Assembly (NCBI GenBank): GCA_015143735.1
Contig: VKHC01000424.1
Coordinates: 1 to 12,255 of the forward strand
DNA from: Synura sp. LO234KE
Lineage: Eukaryota > Sar > Synurophyceae > Synurales > Mallomonadaceae
Reading direction: 5' to 3'
DNA length: 12,255 bases
The translations under genes and the position numbers were made by a program. Positions 1 to 8,814 of the stretch are shown here, piece by piece (positions within the stretch are counted from its first letter, which is position 1; each line of letters begins with the position of its first letter). Below the pieces are notes generated by a model. That model saw only the letters and a list, made by a program, of their open reading frames with translations, had not been told where the DNA came from and made no database searches.

Positions 1-42
1 ATAAAATCACGTACATCACGAGATATTGTGAAATGATACTAT

Positions 43-285
43 CCCAAGATAGAGGAGCCTACCACAAGTAAAACGAGTCATTATAGGCCCTCTAATACAC
101 TTGTAGTGAAAAGTACTGCCACAAATATACTAAAATGAAGGCGAGGATTGTGATAAGGGTGCAACTGATTTTTCAAAATTTTTCGAACTATCGTAACGAA
201 TTCCCAGATAGAGTGGCCAAGTACAAGTAAAACAACCTATTATAGGCTTTGAAATACGCTTTTAAAAGGTTGTGGTGCAAATTGT
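43..285. repeat. Diverged direct duplication, two ~85 bp copies
   Basis: Two related stretches lie about 160 bp apart, near 43-130 and 203-285. Shared blocks in the same order are a CCC(A)AGATAGAG start, an ACAAGTAAAAC block, TTATAGGC, AATACxCTT, and an end reading TGxxxCAAAT. The match is by eye and clearly imperfect, so this is an old duplication or two members of a dispersed repeat family. No coding function is seen in it. Confidence 0.55.
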
Positions 286-305
286 GTTTTTTGGTGGGTG
301 TAAAC

Positions 306-674
306 GGGGGGGGGGGGCGCGCGCAGAAGAATCGAGACCCCTGCTGTGCGCCGCCTCGCGCGCATTATGTGAGCTAGAGGAATAATTCGGGATACAGGCG
401 TCTCGCACTCGAACGAAGCGTTGGTGCACCTCAACGGCCGCTAGACGGAGTGATCCGGCGCAGAGAGCAGAGCTCGGTCCCTCTCGGCGCGATTGCTAGC
501 GATTACCTAGCTTCGATACTTTAAGCAAGTCGGATGCCGAACGGGGCAGCGGCAGAAGGTGGAGCTGGTACCCACATTATGGCCGGTGGGCCGCGCGAGG
601 AGTTACGATTCACGCCGGGCAATGGTACAGTTAAATCGCTACTGGCTGGTAGGAGCGAGCTAGTGTCAAACTAG
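306..674. other. GC-rich island with G12 run and a short ORF
   Basis: The sequence changes abruptly from AT-rich to GC-rich at a run of 12 G (306-317) followed by alternating CG. It stays CpG-rich to about 660. A plus-strand ATG at 534 opens a 46-codon frame (begins MPNGAAAEGGAG) that ends at TAG 672-674. GT dinucleotides near 625 and 649 could act as donors if this were a 5' exon. This may be the promoter or first exon region of a host gene, or a fragment of a GC-rich repeat. The ORF is too short to identify, and I would not treat it as a proven gene. Confidence 0.3.
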
Positions 675-1938
675 GAGTTGGTTCGAGCTTCCTAACGATG
701 CTACTGTTTACGGTCTATTTTGACATAAGGCTTAAACTACGACAAAGGATAAGATAAGAAAAGGGCACCCTTGATAAGGTAAATTACTTAAACTTGTGTT
801 CATAGACAATTACGTAGGTATTCAAATGGTATCGAGGACGAACACAAGAAAACGTTAATGATGTTATGTTATACAAATTCAAATGTACAAGGGAAACGTG
901 GTTAAAAGTATGATTAATGATGCTGTTAAGTTTGGGGACCGAACTCGCATCAGATAATGAGAATGGGCATCGACAAAATTACATGCGGGTGAGGGCGATA
1001 TAGGATAGTGCAAAAATAACGTGCAATAGATAGATTTATATATAGAAAATTTTCAGAAACGCATATCATACACTAAGTAACAAGTGAACATCATTATTCG
1101 AGTGGAATTCGGTTCACGGAGAAAAATGAACATCATGGCAGGAAATGCTGGTGAGTGAAAATTTAATATATTCATTTGTAGAGCAAGGTACTCAATACAA
1201 CCCATGAAACATAATTTATTACCTAGTAGATATATATGGCGAGTTTTAGATGATCACAGAAGTGTCTATGAGAGGATGAGTCCCTGCTGGCAAAAGTACA
1301 TTATATTTGAGACAGCGAGTATTAATTGAATTATGAATAAAATTACCTGTGCGTCTCCAGTTATTTGATTTATACTTTATACGTATGATATCGTATATTC
1401 TTGGTAAAAGTGATGCCCTTGATTGATACTATCAGGATCACCACTAGATTCCCTTTATAATATCTTAGAAGATAAAGCTTCTTTTTTATTCAAAGTTAGC
1501 CCCCAGATGTAAAATCAGAATTCTGAATAATTTCTGAATTGTCAAATTCTAAAGACATCTCTATTTTCTTTTAATTCCATTCAAATCCTTCATGATAACA
1601 AATTAAAAATTTGCATGGACAATTCAAGTTGAATTTTTTACCAAATTTTAAAAAAAAAGTTAGAGGGTGATATTAGATCCAGATAATATCAGAGTAGTAG
1701 CATGATTTTTAGGTAAAATCCTTAGATACATTCTTTGCCATTATATTTCTGTATATGGATATACTTTTTTCTAAAAGAGTTGAAGAAATGATGGAGTATG
1801 AGCCGTTTGACTGGTAAACGTATGAAAATCTCTTGGGCAACATCCTAAATTTTACTTAAAGGTTTATGGTCCGATAAAACCGTACTATACGAAAAGGAAT
1901 CTTTAACTTTCAACTTTATTCTTGTCCCCTCTCTTTAG
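675..1938. other. AT-rich sequence with no clear gene
   Basis: This stretch has many stops in all frames, several A and T runs, and no recognisable protein, RNA gene or repeat structure. The only local signal is the possible TATA box and first exon near 1037-1150, listed separately. Several polypyrimidine-AG sites occur near 1430-1500, but no exon with consistent phase could be built from them. Confidence 0.5.
1037..1150 (+). promoter_or_regulatory. Possible TATA box and minimal first exon
   Basis: TATATATA at 1037-1044 lies about 80 bp upstream of an ATG at 1126. From that ATG, eight codons plus one base (MNIMAGNA, then G) run to 1150, where a consensus splice donor GTGAGT begins. This looks like a TATA promoter followed by a very short first coding exon with a phase-1 donor. 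The nearest pyrimidine-AG acceptor would give an intron of only 31 bp, and the reading after it stops within nine codons, so the next exon is not located. It could be the start of the spliced pseudogene at 1939-3388, but phase continuity was not shown. Confidence 0.25.
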
Positions 1939-3388
1939 CCGATCTGGATCAAAGTGCAAAATGCCGAAAAAAATATTTGCATCGACCGAACTAGTTGAAG
2001 CAATTCCAAAATTCAAAAAAAAAGAAAAAAAAGGAATGGGAGCCTCAGCTAAATCGGTTCGATATGGAACTTGGAGGAGTACTTCGAGGTGAATGCTTTG
2101 CGAATACACTTATTTGTCCTTCCTGTATATGGGGTTAAAATATTCTTTAATCAGGTGATGAAATGGAACGATACGAGCTAGGTCAAAATTACAATATTAT
2201 TTTAAAGGCGCCATTTTGTGCAAAAAGATGCCTGATTAGCCGGCTCTCATTAACGGAAGCATTGGAATCGGTATGGGGTTGTTTTAAAGAGGTCAAGCTA
2301 TACTTAATAGCATATATAGTAGTAGGAAATAACTAGTAATTTTTATATCCAACTATCAGGTGCAGCACAGGAGCCCTTTAAGCAAGAGAACTTACATCCT
2401 AAATAAGCGGAAACATTTCAGTGGTCATTTTAGCCGTAAAGGTATTGCAGTTTAGATTATGTTGTTGGTGTTACTCCGAATCGAGTCCTAACAAACCAAT
2501 GTATGCGAGGTCTGCTTCCAAAATTGTTATGCAAAGTCTACCGTAAATTACTTGATATAGGCCTTAAAGGTAAACCTTTTCTCATTATATTTAATAAAAT
2601 GTCTCTCACTTTCTAATTACTTAAACAGAACAATTTATCGATTTCTAATATACCCTTCACCAACGACGATTTAATTCGGATTAAGTACCACACATTTTTT
2701 TTAAAATTCTTCTCCGTATGAAAAATGAACACCAAACTGAACTAAGCCACGAAGAATTAGCGATGCTACAAATTCCTAATAGTAGCGATGCCATGCTACT
2801 CGTGGATGTTTGGCGACAACGTTCCAAATAGCGCCCAGATTCTTTTAGAACCACAAACAATCTATGAGGTAACGTAGTATTCAATATTTGTGTTATAGTT
2901 ATAACTGATTCATTCTGTAGATATATGCCGAGTACTATGCAACGGTTACACATTCTTCCTTGAACAAGTTAAACCTAACGTTTTTCTACAAGTTGTGGAA
3001 GTTGTGTTGGCCGCATGTGGAAATACGCCGGTATAAAGCTGTATGCGGTGAGAACATCTAAGAATGCTTCGATAATGAAAGGAACTTTTCGAATTGAAAT
3101 GAAATTTTTTATTCCTTAGGTGAATGCAATGAATGTGCATTATTTTGTAACTTACGGCAGCAATGTAATATTGAGAAAGCTCATGTCTACATAGGAGCGT
3201 TGCATAGATATCATCGGATTACTTACTAGGGGGAACGAAAGTCCTACCATGAAAATCTGGCACACCCTAAAGTTCGTCTACCGCAAAAACTAACCGCAGT
3301 TCTATGCCACAACAGGTGCTTTATCGGGTATAGGTTTTTCCACAATGTAGAAGGTGGAGCGAACGCATCAAAATATTGCATGCTAAGG
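1939..3388 (+). pseudogene. Decayed multi-exon gene, transposase-associated Cys-rich protein
   Basis: Proposed exons are 1939-2088, 2155-2291, 2360-~2441 running on to 2569, 2629-2868, 2921-3047 and 3120-3388. They are separated by GT..AG introns of 66, 68, 59, 52 and 72 bp. Reading phase matches across four of the five introns (phase 1, 0, then 0 and 1 for the last two). Exon six continues exon five as a Cys cluster (KAVC then GECNEC). The segment TFFYKLWKLCWPHVEIRRYK followed by C-x2-C-x2-C and an ExxH/HRYH stretch resembles, from memory, an uncharacterised transposase-associated family with an 'F+xLWxxxxPxI ... CxxC' pattern. Damage: a frame change at the A9/A8 runs (2015-2032), a frame change near 2442, three stops in exon four, and TAG at 3227-3229. 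The gene is cut off at the LTR edge, 3389. The splice structure is fairly convincing; the family assignment is tentative. Confidence 0.5.
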
Positions 3389-4541
3389 TGTTGCGACATT
3401 GCCTGTCGCATAGTTACTACATCAACTAGTATGGTAGTGGTGAGGCGGGTTTGGCTTGGGAGCGACTTTCTGCACTAGTGTCTGCGCTTCGAGCGCGCGC
3501 TGTTTCTTTTGTTTGTGTTTGGTACTATAGCTTTTTCGCCGGTGTTCCAGCTGGTGCCGAGTGCTATCTGCGCTCTGCTACTCTCTATCCTGCCTCTAGC
3601 TAGCGCTATCTACTAGGAAGCTCTAAGCTAGAATAAGGGCAATTAGGACACAAGAAAATATTGTTTTTATTATTTAAAACATAAATCGCAACTATAAAAA
3701 CAACTAGCAACTATATATGTCGTATCTACACCCTTTAAAACTATTTTCTACTCCTAACATTTTTCTACCCTAATATGCTCGAAATATACACATAAATATT
3801 AATATATATAATATATTTACACAATATTATCTATATAATATATATTTCCAATTATATTATTTGCAGCATTGATAAACGCTCTTTATTACTTACCTTAAAC
3901 TGCTTGTTTTACACGCCTTATGCCACTGCGTATACTTCTTTTCAAAATCCTATATTACACTTCTTTTTAAATATAAATAATTAATTTAGAGATATATATG
4001 CATACAGAATCTATATGCATAACTTACCTTCATCTCTTGATCTATTTCTATCATCTTCTTACCTCTACCTAATTTTACATCGAAATTTTGCAAAATATGC
4101 TATGAGTTGAAAAACTCAAATATTTTCATATTTTCTATTTGATTAGCTATATCCTATAATATTCCTAAAATATTTCTGCCTATCTCTCTTTCTACATTTT
4201 CACTCTGAGTTTTTGCTCAACTTTTTCATTTACTATCTTAACGGCTGTGCGTACGTACTATCCTTTCTATGACTTTCTACGATCTATACTAGTTGTCTTT
4301 TTTTCTTAAGTTTTAAATTTATCTGATTCGCTGGAATGTCTTTCTTTGAACTGTCTATGGTTTTATTTTGAAAACTAGCAGGCTGCTGTTAGAATATAAC
4401 ATATAGATCTGTTTCATTGGAAGCAACTATACTTGGGCTATCTTCTGCTGAGGAGGTAATTATCGAAGGCGTAAGAGGGAATCAGATTCCAGCAACGCAC
4501 ACTTTATATTCGAGCTGTTTTGAAAGTGTGACGTTGTCACA
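3389..4541 (+). repeat. 5' LTR of gag-only element
   Basis: 1153 bp, matched nearly base for base by 6648-7803. The first ~270 bp are moderately GC-rich; the rest is strongly AT-rich, with alternating TA runs near 3790-3850. It starts TG and ends CA. An inverted repeat sits just inside each end: TGCGACA/TGTCGCA at 3392-3410 and TGTGAC/GTCACA at 4527-4541. Relative to the other copy it has four extra bases near 3458-3465 and lacks seven bases near 4200. Confidence 0.85.
4103..4118. other. GAAA-loop hairpin in LTR (also at 7356-7371)
   Basis: TGAGTT-GAAA-AACTCA is a perfect 6 bp stem with a GNRA-type tetraloop. It is unchanged in both LTR copies (4103-4118 and 7356-7371). It would be present in any transcript crossing this part of the LTR. 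Its role is unknown. Confidence 0.5.
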
Positions 4542-4685
4542 ATAAGCTTATTTTCTGGAAGAATATCTGGGAAACGTATTAGTTGGAGAAATTGTAATTT
4601 TAGGATCTGTTCGAATTTTAAGATTTTTACGATGGAGTCCAGTGGTTTTTAATCGGAAGAGTTAGAAAAGATTTTTTTTAATGTT
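4542..4685 (+). other. Leader between 5' LTR and gag
   Basis: 144 bp between the 5' LTR and the first gag ATG. A primer-binding site is expected in the first few bases, but the sequence starts ATAAGCTTATTTT, with no TGG next to the LTR. Either the primer is unusual (for example an internal tRNA site) or the site has decayed. Confidence 0.4.
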
Positions 4686-6614
4686 ATGAATACTAAGTTA
4701 AGGGAGTTTATTACGGTGATGTCTAGTGAATTACAAAAGATTGCATCAGAATTTCATGCGGCGACAGATGTTAAGCTTAAATCGTTGAATGAAAATATTA
4801 GTGCGCTTGAAACAAACGTTACTGCCTCTGTAAATGAGAAAATCACGCAGTTGCAAACCAATCAACCCGAGTATGAAGAGCGGCAAAAGGAGGTGCACGA
4901 AAGGCTTTCTAAGCTAGAGGATATCAAACAAAGGTAGCTCAACGGAGCGTCTAAGTTTGGGGGAAACGCGTACTGATGGGGAATCAAATAGGAATGGCGA
5001 AGTTGGTTCTCAATTAAACAACAGTTCTACGCCCAAGGTAGCAGAGGATGCGCTTACTCGTGCAATTGAGGATGTAGGTCGAAACCTCCTCCAAGGTGTC
5101 ACAGAACGCCAAAATGACGTTCTAAAATCGGCAGAGAAGACCAACTTCAGGGGAAATACTATTGATCCCGCTGGCGATGATTGCGTTGAGAAAGGAAATA
5201 AATCTCGTAAGTACTCCGTAAAGAAAGAGCGAGATCATCGGTAGAAGACTACGCACAAGAAAGGCTACGAGTCCAACTACTCATCGGAGAATTTGAGACG
5301 CGGATCGATTAGTGCAACGAGTGCATACTCTAGTGAGGTGTCCAGTGGGTCGGATTCGTCTACGGGGAAATTAAAGAATGGTCGCACAGTGAACTATCTC
5401 AAATCTCTCAAGAAATCTCCAAGCCTTTTATCGCCCAAGCAGTTATTACTCAGAATTTACCCTAATGCTTGTGCATGCTTCTGCTTATTCTGCTTTTACT
5501 CCTATTGGGGCTGGAAACGCTGGTGTGGCACAAGTGGGGACGCAGGTTAATCTCTCGCCAAAACCAACGAGTTCAGATTTATGCCTTGACAGGGTACCGA
5601 TGCAAGAACTTCTTGTTTTTTAGGAGGGCTTCCTGCAACTTCAGCAGGATCATAACGCAGAAAATCTCGTGATTACGAATCATCTGTTACACATCTGAGT
5701 AGCAGAGTCATTTCGGCTCTAACAGCAACAGTTATATCTCAAAGGGAATTCGAGCAGTACAGGAGGAGGTTGAAGGGATATGGGGGCATAGTAGATATGG
5801 GTCAGCAGATCTTTACCGATGATGAAATGTTTGAGGTGTTATCTTATATGGCACGACCCCGAACGAGAACAGATATGGACATCTATCTTGGTCAATCTCT
5901 ATGGGATCCCTTGACTTACCAGCAGTTTAAGGATAGGGGCTACATTGAAAAGCATGTGGATGAATACGTGCAGGAGTATTTTCTGCATGAGAATAGATTC
6001 ACATCTTTGCTTAGCATTTTAAAGCACGAAGATACTGAAGAGTTTGTCCCATCGTACCTCTTGAAAAAGGGGGCGATGAATGGTCTAGTCGACTACTTCT
6101 TGGGTGGTACTCCTGATGTTGACTTCTCGTATGCTGTGATGAGTAAATACATGGACCAGGAGTCTCTGTTGCACTTGAATTCCTTTTCGGCGTTCGCGAA
6201 GTATTATGGTAGTGCTCTACGTAAGTTAAGGGATGCAGGCAAATGGCAGTTACCTCCACCGGTTGGTACGATGCCGCTTCAAGGGAAGTTGATAACTCAA
6301 GGGCGAGAACGAAAAACGTGGAGAATGATGTACCGCACGATGACTCATGGCTTGCCACCATTAGGTTCAGTGAAGATCAACCTTCTGTGTGCTTTAATTT
6401 CGCTAACTCGCGCAACTGCTCACGGCTAATGTCCACGGGAAAGTTCCTGTTCTCTCATCACCCAGAAGATATTCGAATGTAAGACGAGGCTAAAGCTATG
6501 GGACCAGAAGCTTTTAAGGCCGTACTAGAATCAAGACCAAGGAGATCTTCGGCTTCAGGGGGGTATCCGGAGACAAGAAGACGTGCTGTGGAGTTGAGAG
6601 ACCAACGTGAATAA
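4686..6614 (+). pseudogene. Decayed gag of the plus-strand element
   Basis: Open pieces of one former long frame lie in order. 4686-4937 is an 83-residue amphipathic, coiled-coil-like N-terminus. 4957 to about 5390 is Ser/Lys/Asn-rich and crosses a TAG at 5242-5244. Shorter pieces in two other frames run at about 5390-5462 and 5465-5695, with TAG at 5621. 5692-6300 is a capsid-like helical region (contains MDIYLGQSLWDPLTYQQF). A tail shifts into the third frame from about 6243 and runs to TAA 6480-6482, then on to TAA 6612-6614. The tail holds CFNFANSRNCSR and FLFSHHPED, possibly a degraded CCCH-type zinc finger in place of the usual CCHC knuckle. At least five frame changes and three internal stops make it non-functional. 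The gag identity rests on position between LTRs, coiled coil plus capsid-like order, and the zinc-finger remnant. Confidence 0.6.
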
Positions 6615-6620
6615 AGCAAA

Positions 6621-6647
6621 TGTGCGGGGGAGATGTGGAGAGGGTAA
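6621..6647 (+). other. Polypurine-like tract before 3' LTR
   Basis: A G/A-rich run (GCGGGGGAGATGTGGAGAGGG, broken by a few pyrimidines) ends three bases before the TG of the second LTR. That is the position expected for the plus-strand primer of an LTR retroelement and supports the plus orientation. Confidence 0.6.
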
Positions 6648-7803
6648 TGTTGCGACATTTCCTATCGCATAGTTACTACATCAACTAGTATGGTAGTGGT
6701 GAGGCGGGTTCGGCTTCGGACTTTCTGCACTAGTGTTTGCGCTCCGAGCGCGCACTGTTGCTTTTGTTTTTGTTTGGTATTATAGCTTTTGCGCCGGTGT
6801 TCCAGCTGGTGCCGAGTGCTATCTGCGCTCTGCTGCTCTCTATCCTGCCTCTAGCTAGCGCTATCTACTAGGAAGCTCTAAGCTAGAATAAGGGCAATTA
6901 GGACACAAGAAAATATTGTTTTTATTATTTAAAACATATGTCACAACTATACAAATAACTAGCATCTATATATGTCGTATCTACTCCCTTGAAATCTGTT
7001 TTTTATACCTAACATTTTTATCCTAATATGCTCAAATTATACACATTAATATTAATATATATTATGTATTTACACAATATTATATATATAATATATATTT
7101 CCAATTATATTATCTGCAGCATTGATAAACGCTCATTATCACTTACCTTAAACTGCTTGTTTTACACACCTTATGTCACTGCGGATACATCTTTTCAAAA
7201 TCCTATATTACACATCTTTTCAAATATAAATAATTACTTTAGAGATATATATCTATATATAATCTATATGCATAACTTACCTTCATCTCTTGATCTATTT
7301 CTATCACCTTCTTACCTCTACCTAATTTTACACCGAAATTTTCCAAAGTATGCTATGAGTTGAAAAACTCAAATATTTTCCTATTTTCTATTTGATTAGC
7401 TATATCCTATTATATTCCTAAAATATTTCTGCCTATCTCTCTTTCTACATTGATATATTTCACTCTGAGTTTTTGCTCAACTTTTTCATTTACTATCTTA
7501 ACGGCTGTGCGTACGTCCTATCCTTTCTGTGACTTTCTAAGATCTATACTAGTTATCTTTCTTTTTCTTAAGTTTTAAATTTATCTGATTCGCTGGAATG
7601 TCTTTCTTGGAACTGTCCATGGTTTTATTTTGAAAACTAGCAGGCTGCTGTTAGAAAATAACATATAGATCTGTTTCATTGGAAGCAACTATATTTGGGC
7701 TATCTTCTGCTGAGGAGATAATTATCGAAGGCGTAAGAGGGAATCGGATTCCAGCAACGAACACTTTATATTCGAGCTGTTTTGAAAGTGTGACTTAGTC
7801 ACA
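6648..7803 (+). repeat. 3' LTR of gag-only element
   Basis: 1156 bp copy of 3389-4541 with the same TG..CA ends. The open frame inside it (7028-7363) is AT-run translation and is not a gene. The terminal inverted repeat TGTGAC-TTA-GTCACA (7789-7803) keeps its stem although the loop differs from the 5' copy (GTT). Immediately beyond 7803 the open frame of the minus-strand element begins, so this edge cuts that element. Confidence 0.85.
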
Positions 7804-7920
7804 CTCCATAGTCCAGTCCATGGCTCTCTTCATTGCATTGCAGACCCGCATTAGAAGTTCCCCATCAACCTTCTCATGTATGACTGCAGACTCGACATGT
7901 AGTAGAGTAGTCTGTATACT
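7804..7920 (-). pseudogene. Continuation of minus-strand frame, cut by LTR
   Basis: After TAA 7923-7921 the same frame stays open for exactly 39 codons (contains EKVDGELLMRVCNAMKR) up to the LTR boundary. The composition is protein-like, with mixed charged and hydrophobic residues. This suggests the TAA is a mutation, or a recoded stop, inside a longer protein whose remainder was removed at the LTR-element junction. Confidence 0.45.
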
Positions 7921-8595
7921 TTACAGTCCCCCTCTGAATCCTTCATCGTCCAAAGGTTTCTTCGCGGCTGATTCCAAGATCGTCTCTAGGTTCTCGAACA
8001 GTGGCACTGTCAGGTTTGGCTCGAAATTGTATCTGCCAATAGTCCGAGAGAAGAAGTTCCCAGTGCCAGGAACATATTCCCTTGCCACTCTTCCTCTCGA
8101 CTTCTTAGAAGTCGGAACATAGTCGTCGACAGGGTCAACCGGATCGACAGGGCTACTATATGTAAGTATGGGTAAATAATCTGACTGTACACCCATGCTC
8201 ACATACGTCATTTCACCCGTATCCCTCACGGCACGTCTCTTATTCATGTAAATGCGCGGGTTAAATTTTGAGACATGCTGTTTCACCGGATATACAGTCT
8301 TTGACTCATCAGCCTTTTCTTCATGAGTTAATGGGTTTGTTTCTGTCGGCTCAGCAGGATTAAGATAAGGTTGACTACTAGCAGGAGAATTTAAGAACAA
8401 GAGCGACTCTCCTGTAACAGTGGGTTCGTCCATGATAACATTAGCCTGTACTGGCTGTGCTGTGCCAACAGGATCAATTGGGGAGGGACGCGGATATTTA
8501 ATGACTGCAGTGCCTTTCAATGTTTCACTATCACTGCCCGTGTCATAATCAGTAGGACGTTCCTCATCACGTCCCCGCTTATTATTTCCCCCCCT
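7921..8595 (-). CDS. Pro/acidic-rich segment after ubiquitin-like domain 2
   Basis: 224 codons open in the same frame as the upstream segments, directly after TAA 8598-8596. It begins R-G-G, which completes the ubiquitin-like domain, then NNKRGRDEERPTDYD. It is rich in Pro, Thr, Ser, Asp and Glu, with a short PVD-PVD-PVDD repeat near the middle and a more hydrophobic, helical C-terminal third (NLTVPLFENLETILESAAKK). No early ATG exists; the first in-frame ATG is about 54 codons in. It is therefore most likely part of a polyprotein and not an independent gene. I do not recognise a family. A DTG triplet occurs but lacks the hydrophobic context of an aspartic protease. It ends in GFRGGL before TAA 7923-7921. 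Confidence 0.5.
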   Translation of the reverse strand, partial: RGGNNKRGRDEERPTDYDTGSDSETLKGTAVIKYPRPSPIDPVGTAQPVQANVIMDEPTVTGESLLFLNSPASSQPYLNPAEPTETNPLTHEEKADESKTVYPVKQHVSKFNPRIYMNKRRAVRDTGEMTYVSMGVQSDYLPILTYSSPVDPVDPVDDYVPTSKKSRGRVAREYVPGTGNFFSRTIGRYNFEPNLTVPLFENLETILESAAKKPLDDEGFRGGL

Positions 8596-8814
8596 TTACC
8601 TCATAAAGGTGCCCAACGTGGACATCCTTGTTATCATGTAACCGTTGACTGTGTATCTGTCGTCAAGTATCTTACTACAGTATGTAAGATAAATGTCGCG
8701 TATATCAAAACGTGTCGTCCGGGCAATTAACACCTTAATGTCGCCTATGAAATCTTCGTCTCGCACCATTAAGGTCAGTGTAATAAAATTTGGCAATGTA
8801 ATGAATAACTCAAA
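8587..8814 (-). other. Ubiquitin-like domain 2, stop at position 73
   Basis: 76 codons align to ubiquitin with no gap. From memory of the ubiquitin sequence, about 23 positions are identical: for example T12, T14-L15, V17, D21, I23, K27, I30, L43, K48, L50, D52, T55, Y59, I61, S65-T66-L67, R72 and R74-G75-G76. The codon at position 73 is TAA (8598-8596) where ubiquitin has Leu; TTA to TAA is one base change. The next three codons are AGG GGG GGA = Arg-Gly-Gly. The I44 patch is altered (P8, T44). Confidence 0.8.

Larger units (their letters stand above)
3389..7803 (+). mobile_element. Gag-only (non-autonomous) LTR retrotransposon
   Basis: Two long direct repeats (3389-4541 and 6648-7803) begin TGTTGCGACA and end GTCACA, so both have TG..CA termini. 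They flank a 2.1 kb internal region with a decayed gag and a purine-rich tract just before the second LTR. No protease, reverse transcriptase, RNase H or integrase motif was seen, and the internal region is far too short to hold them. The element is therefore a gag-only derivative that would need enzymes from another element. By eye the first 400 bp of the LTRs differ at roughly 5-6 sites per 100, plus small indels, so the insertion is not recent. Flanks read TAAGG on the left and CTCCA on the right: no target-site duplication. No TGG-type primer-binding site follows the 5' LTR. Confidence 0.8.

Noticed and set aside
1151-1181. 31 bp intron after the tiny first exon
   Set aside because: It is shorter than the 52-72 bp introns seen elsewhere in the window, and the frame after it stops within nine codons.
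1903-2953. Two minus-strand open frames (1903-2109 and 2681-2953)
   Set aside because: Both lie opposite plus-strand exons with good splice signals and show no recognisable domain.
3250-3388. Minus-strand 47-codon frame containing FDAFAPPSTL, vaguely like a copia reverse transcriptase
   Set aside because: The expected downstream motifs are absent, and the plus strand here carries the better supported spliced exon. It is probably a shadow frame.
7028-7363. 111-codon plus-strand frame within the 3' LTR
   Set aside because: It is Ile/Tyr-rich translation of TA-rich LTR sequence, and the matching 5' LTR segment does not preserve it.
7921-7960. Third possible diglycine tail (GFRGGL) at the end of the Pro/acidic segment
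   Set aside because: The residues before it do not align to the ubiquitin fold, and there is no beta-strand pattern such as STLxLxLR, so the match is limited to RGG.
8200-8235. DTG triplet as an aspartic protease active site
   Set aside because: The context (AVRDTGEMTYV) lacks the hydrophobic residues before DTG and the Ala/Ser after it, and no second protease motif follows.
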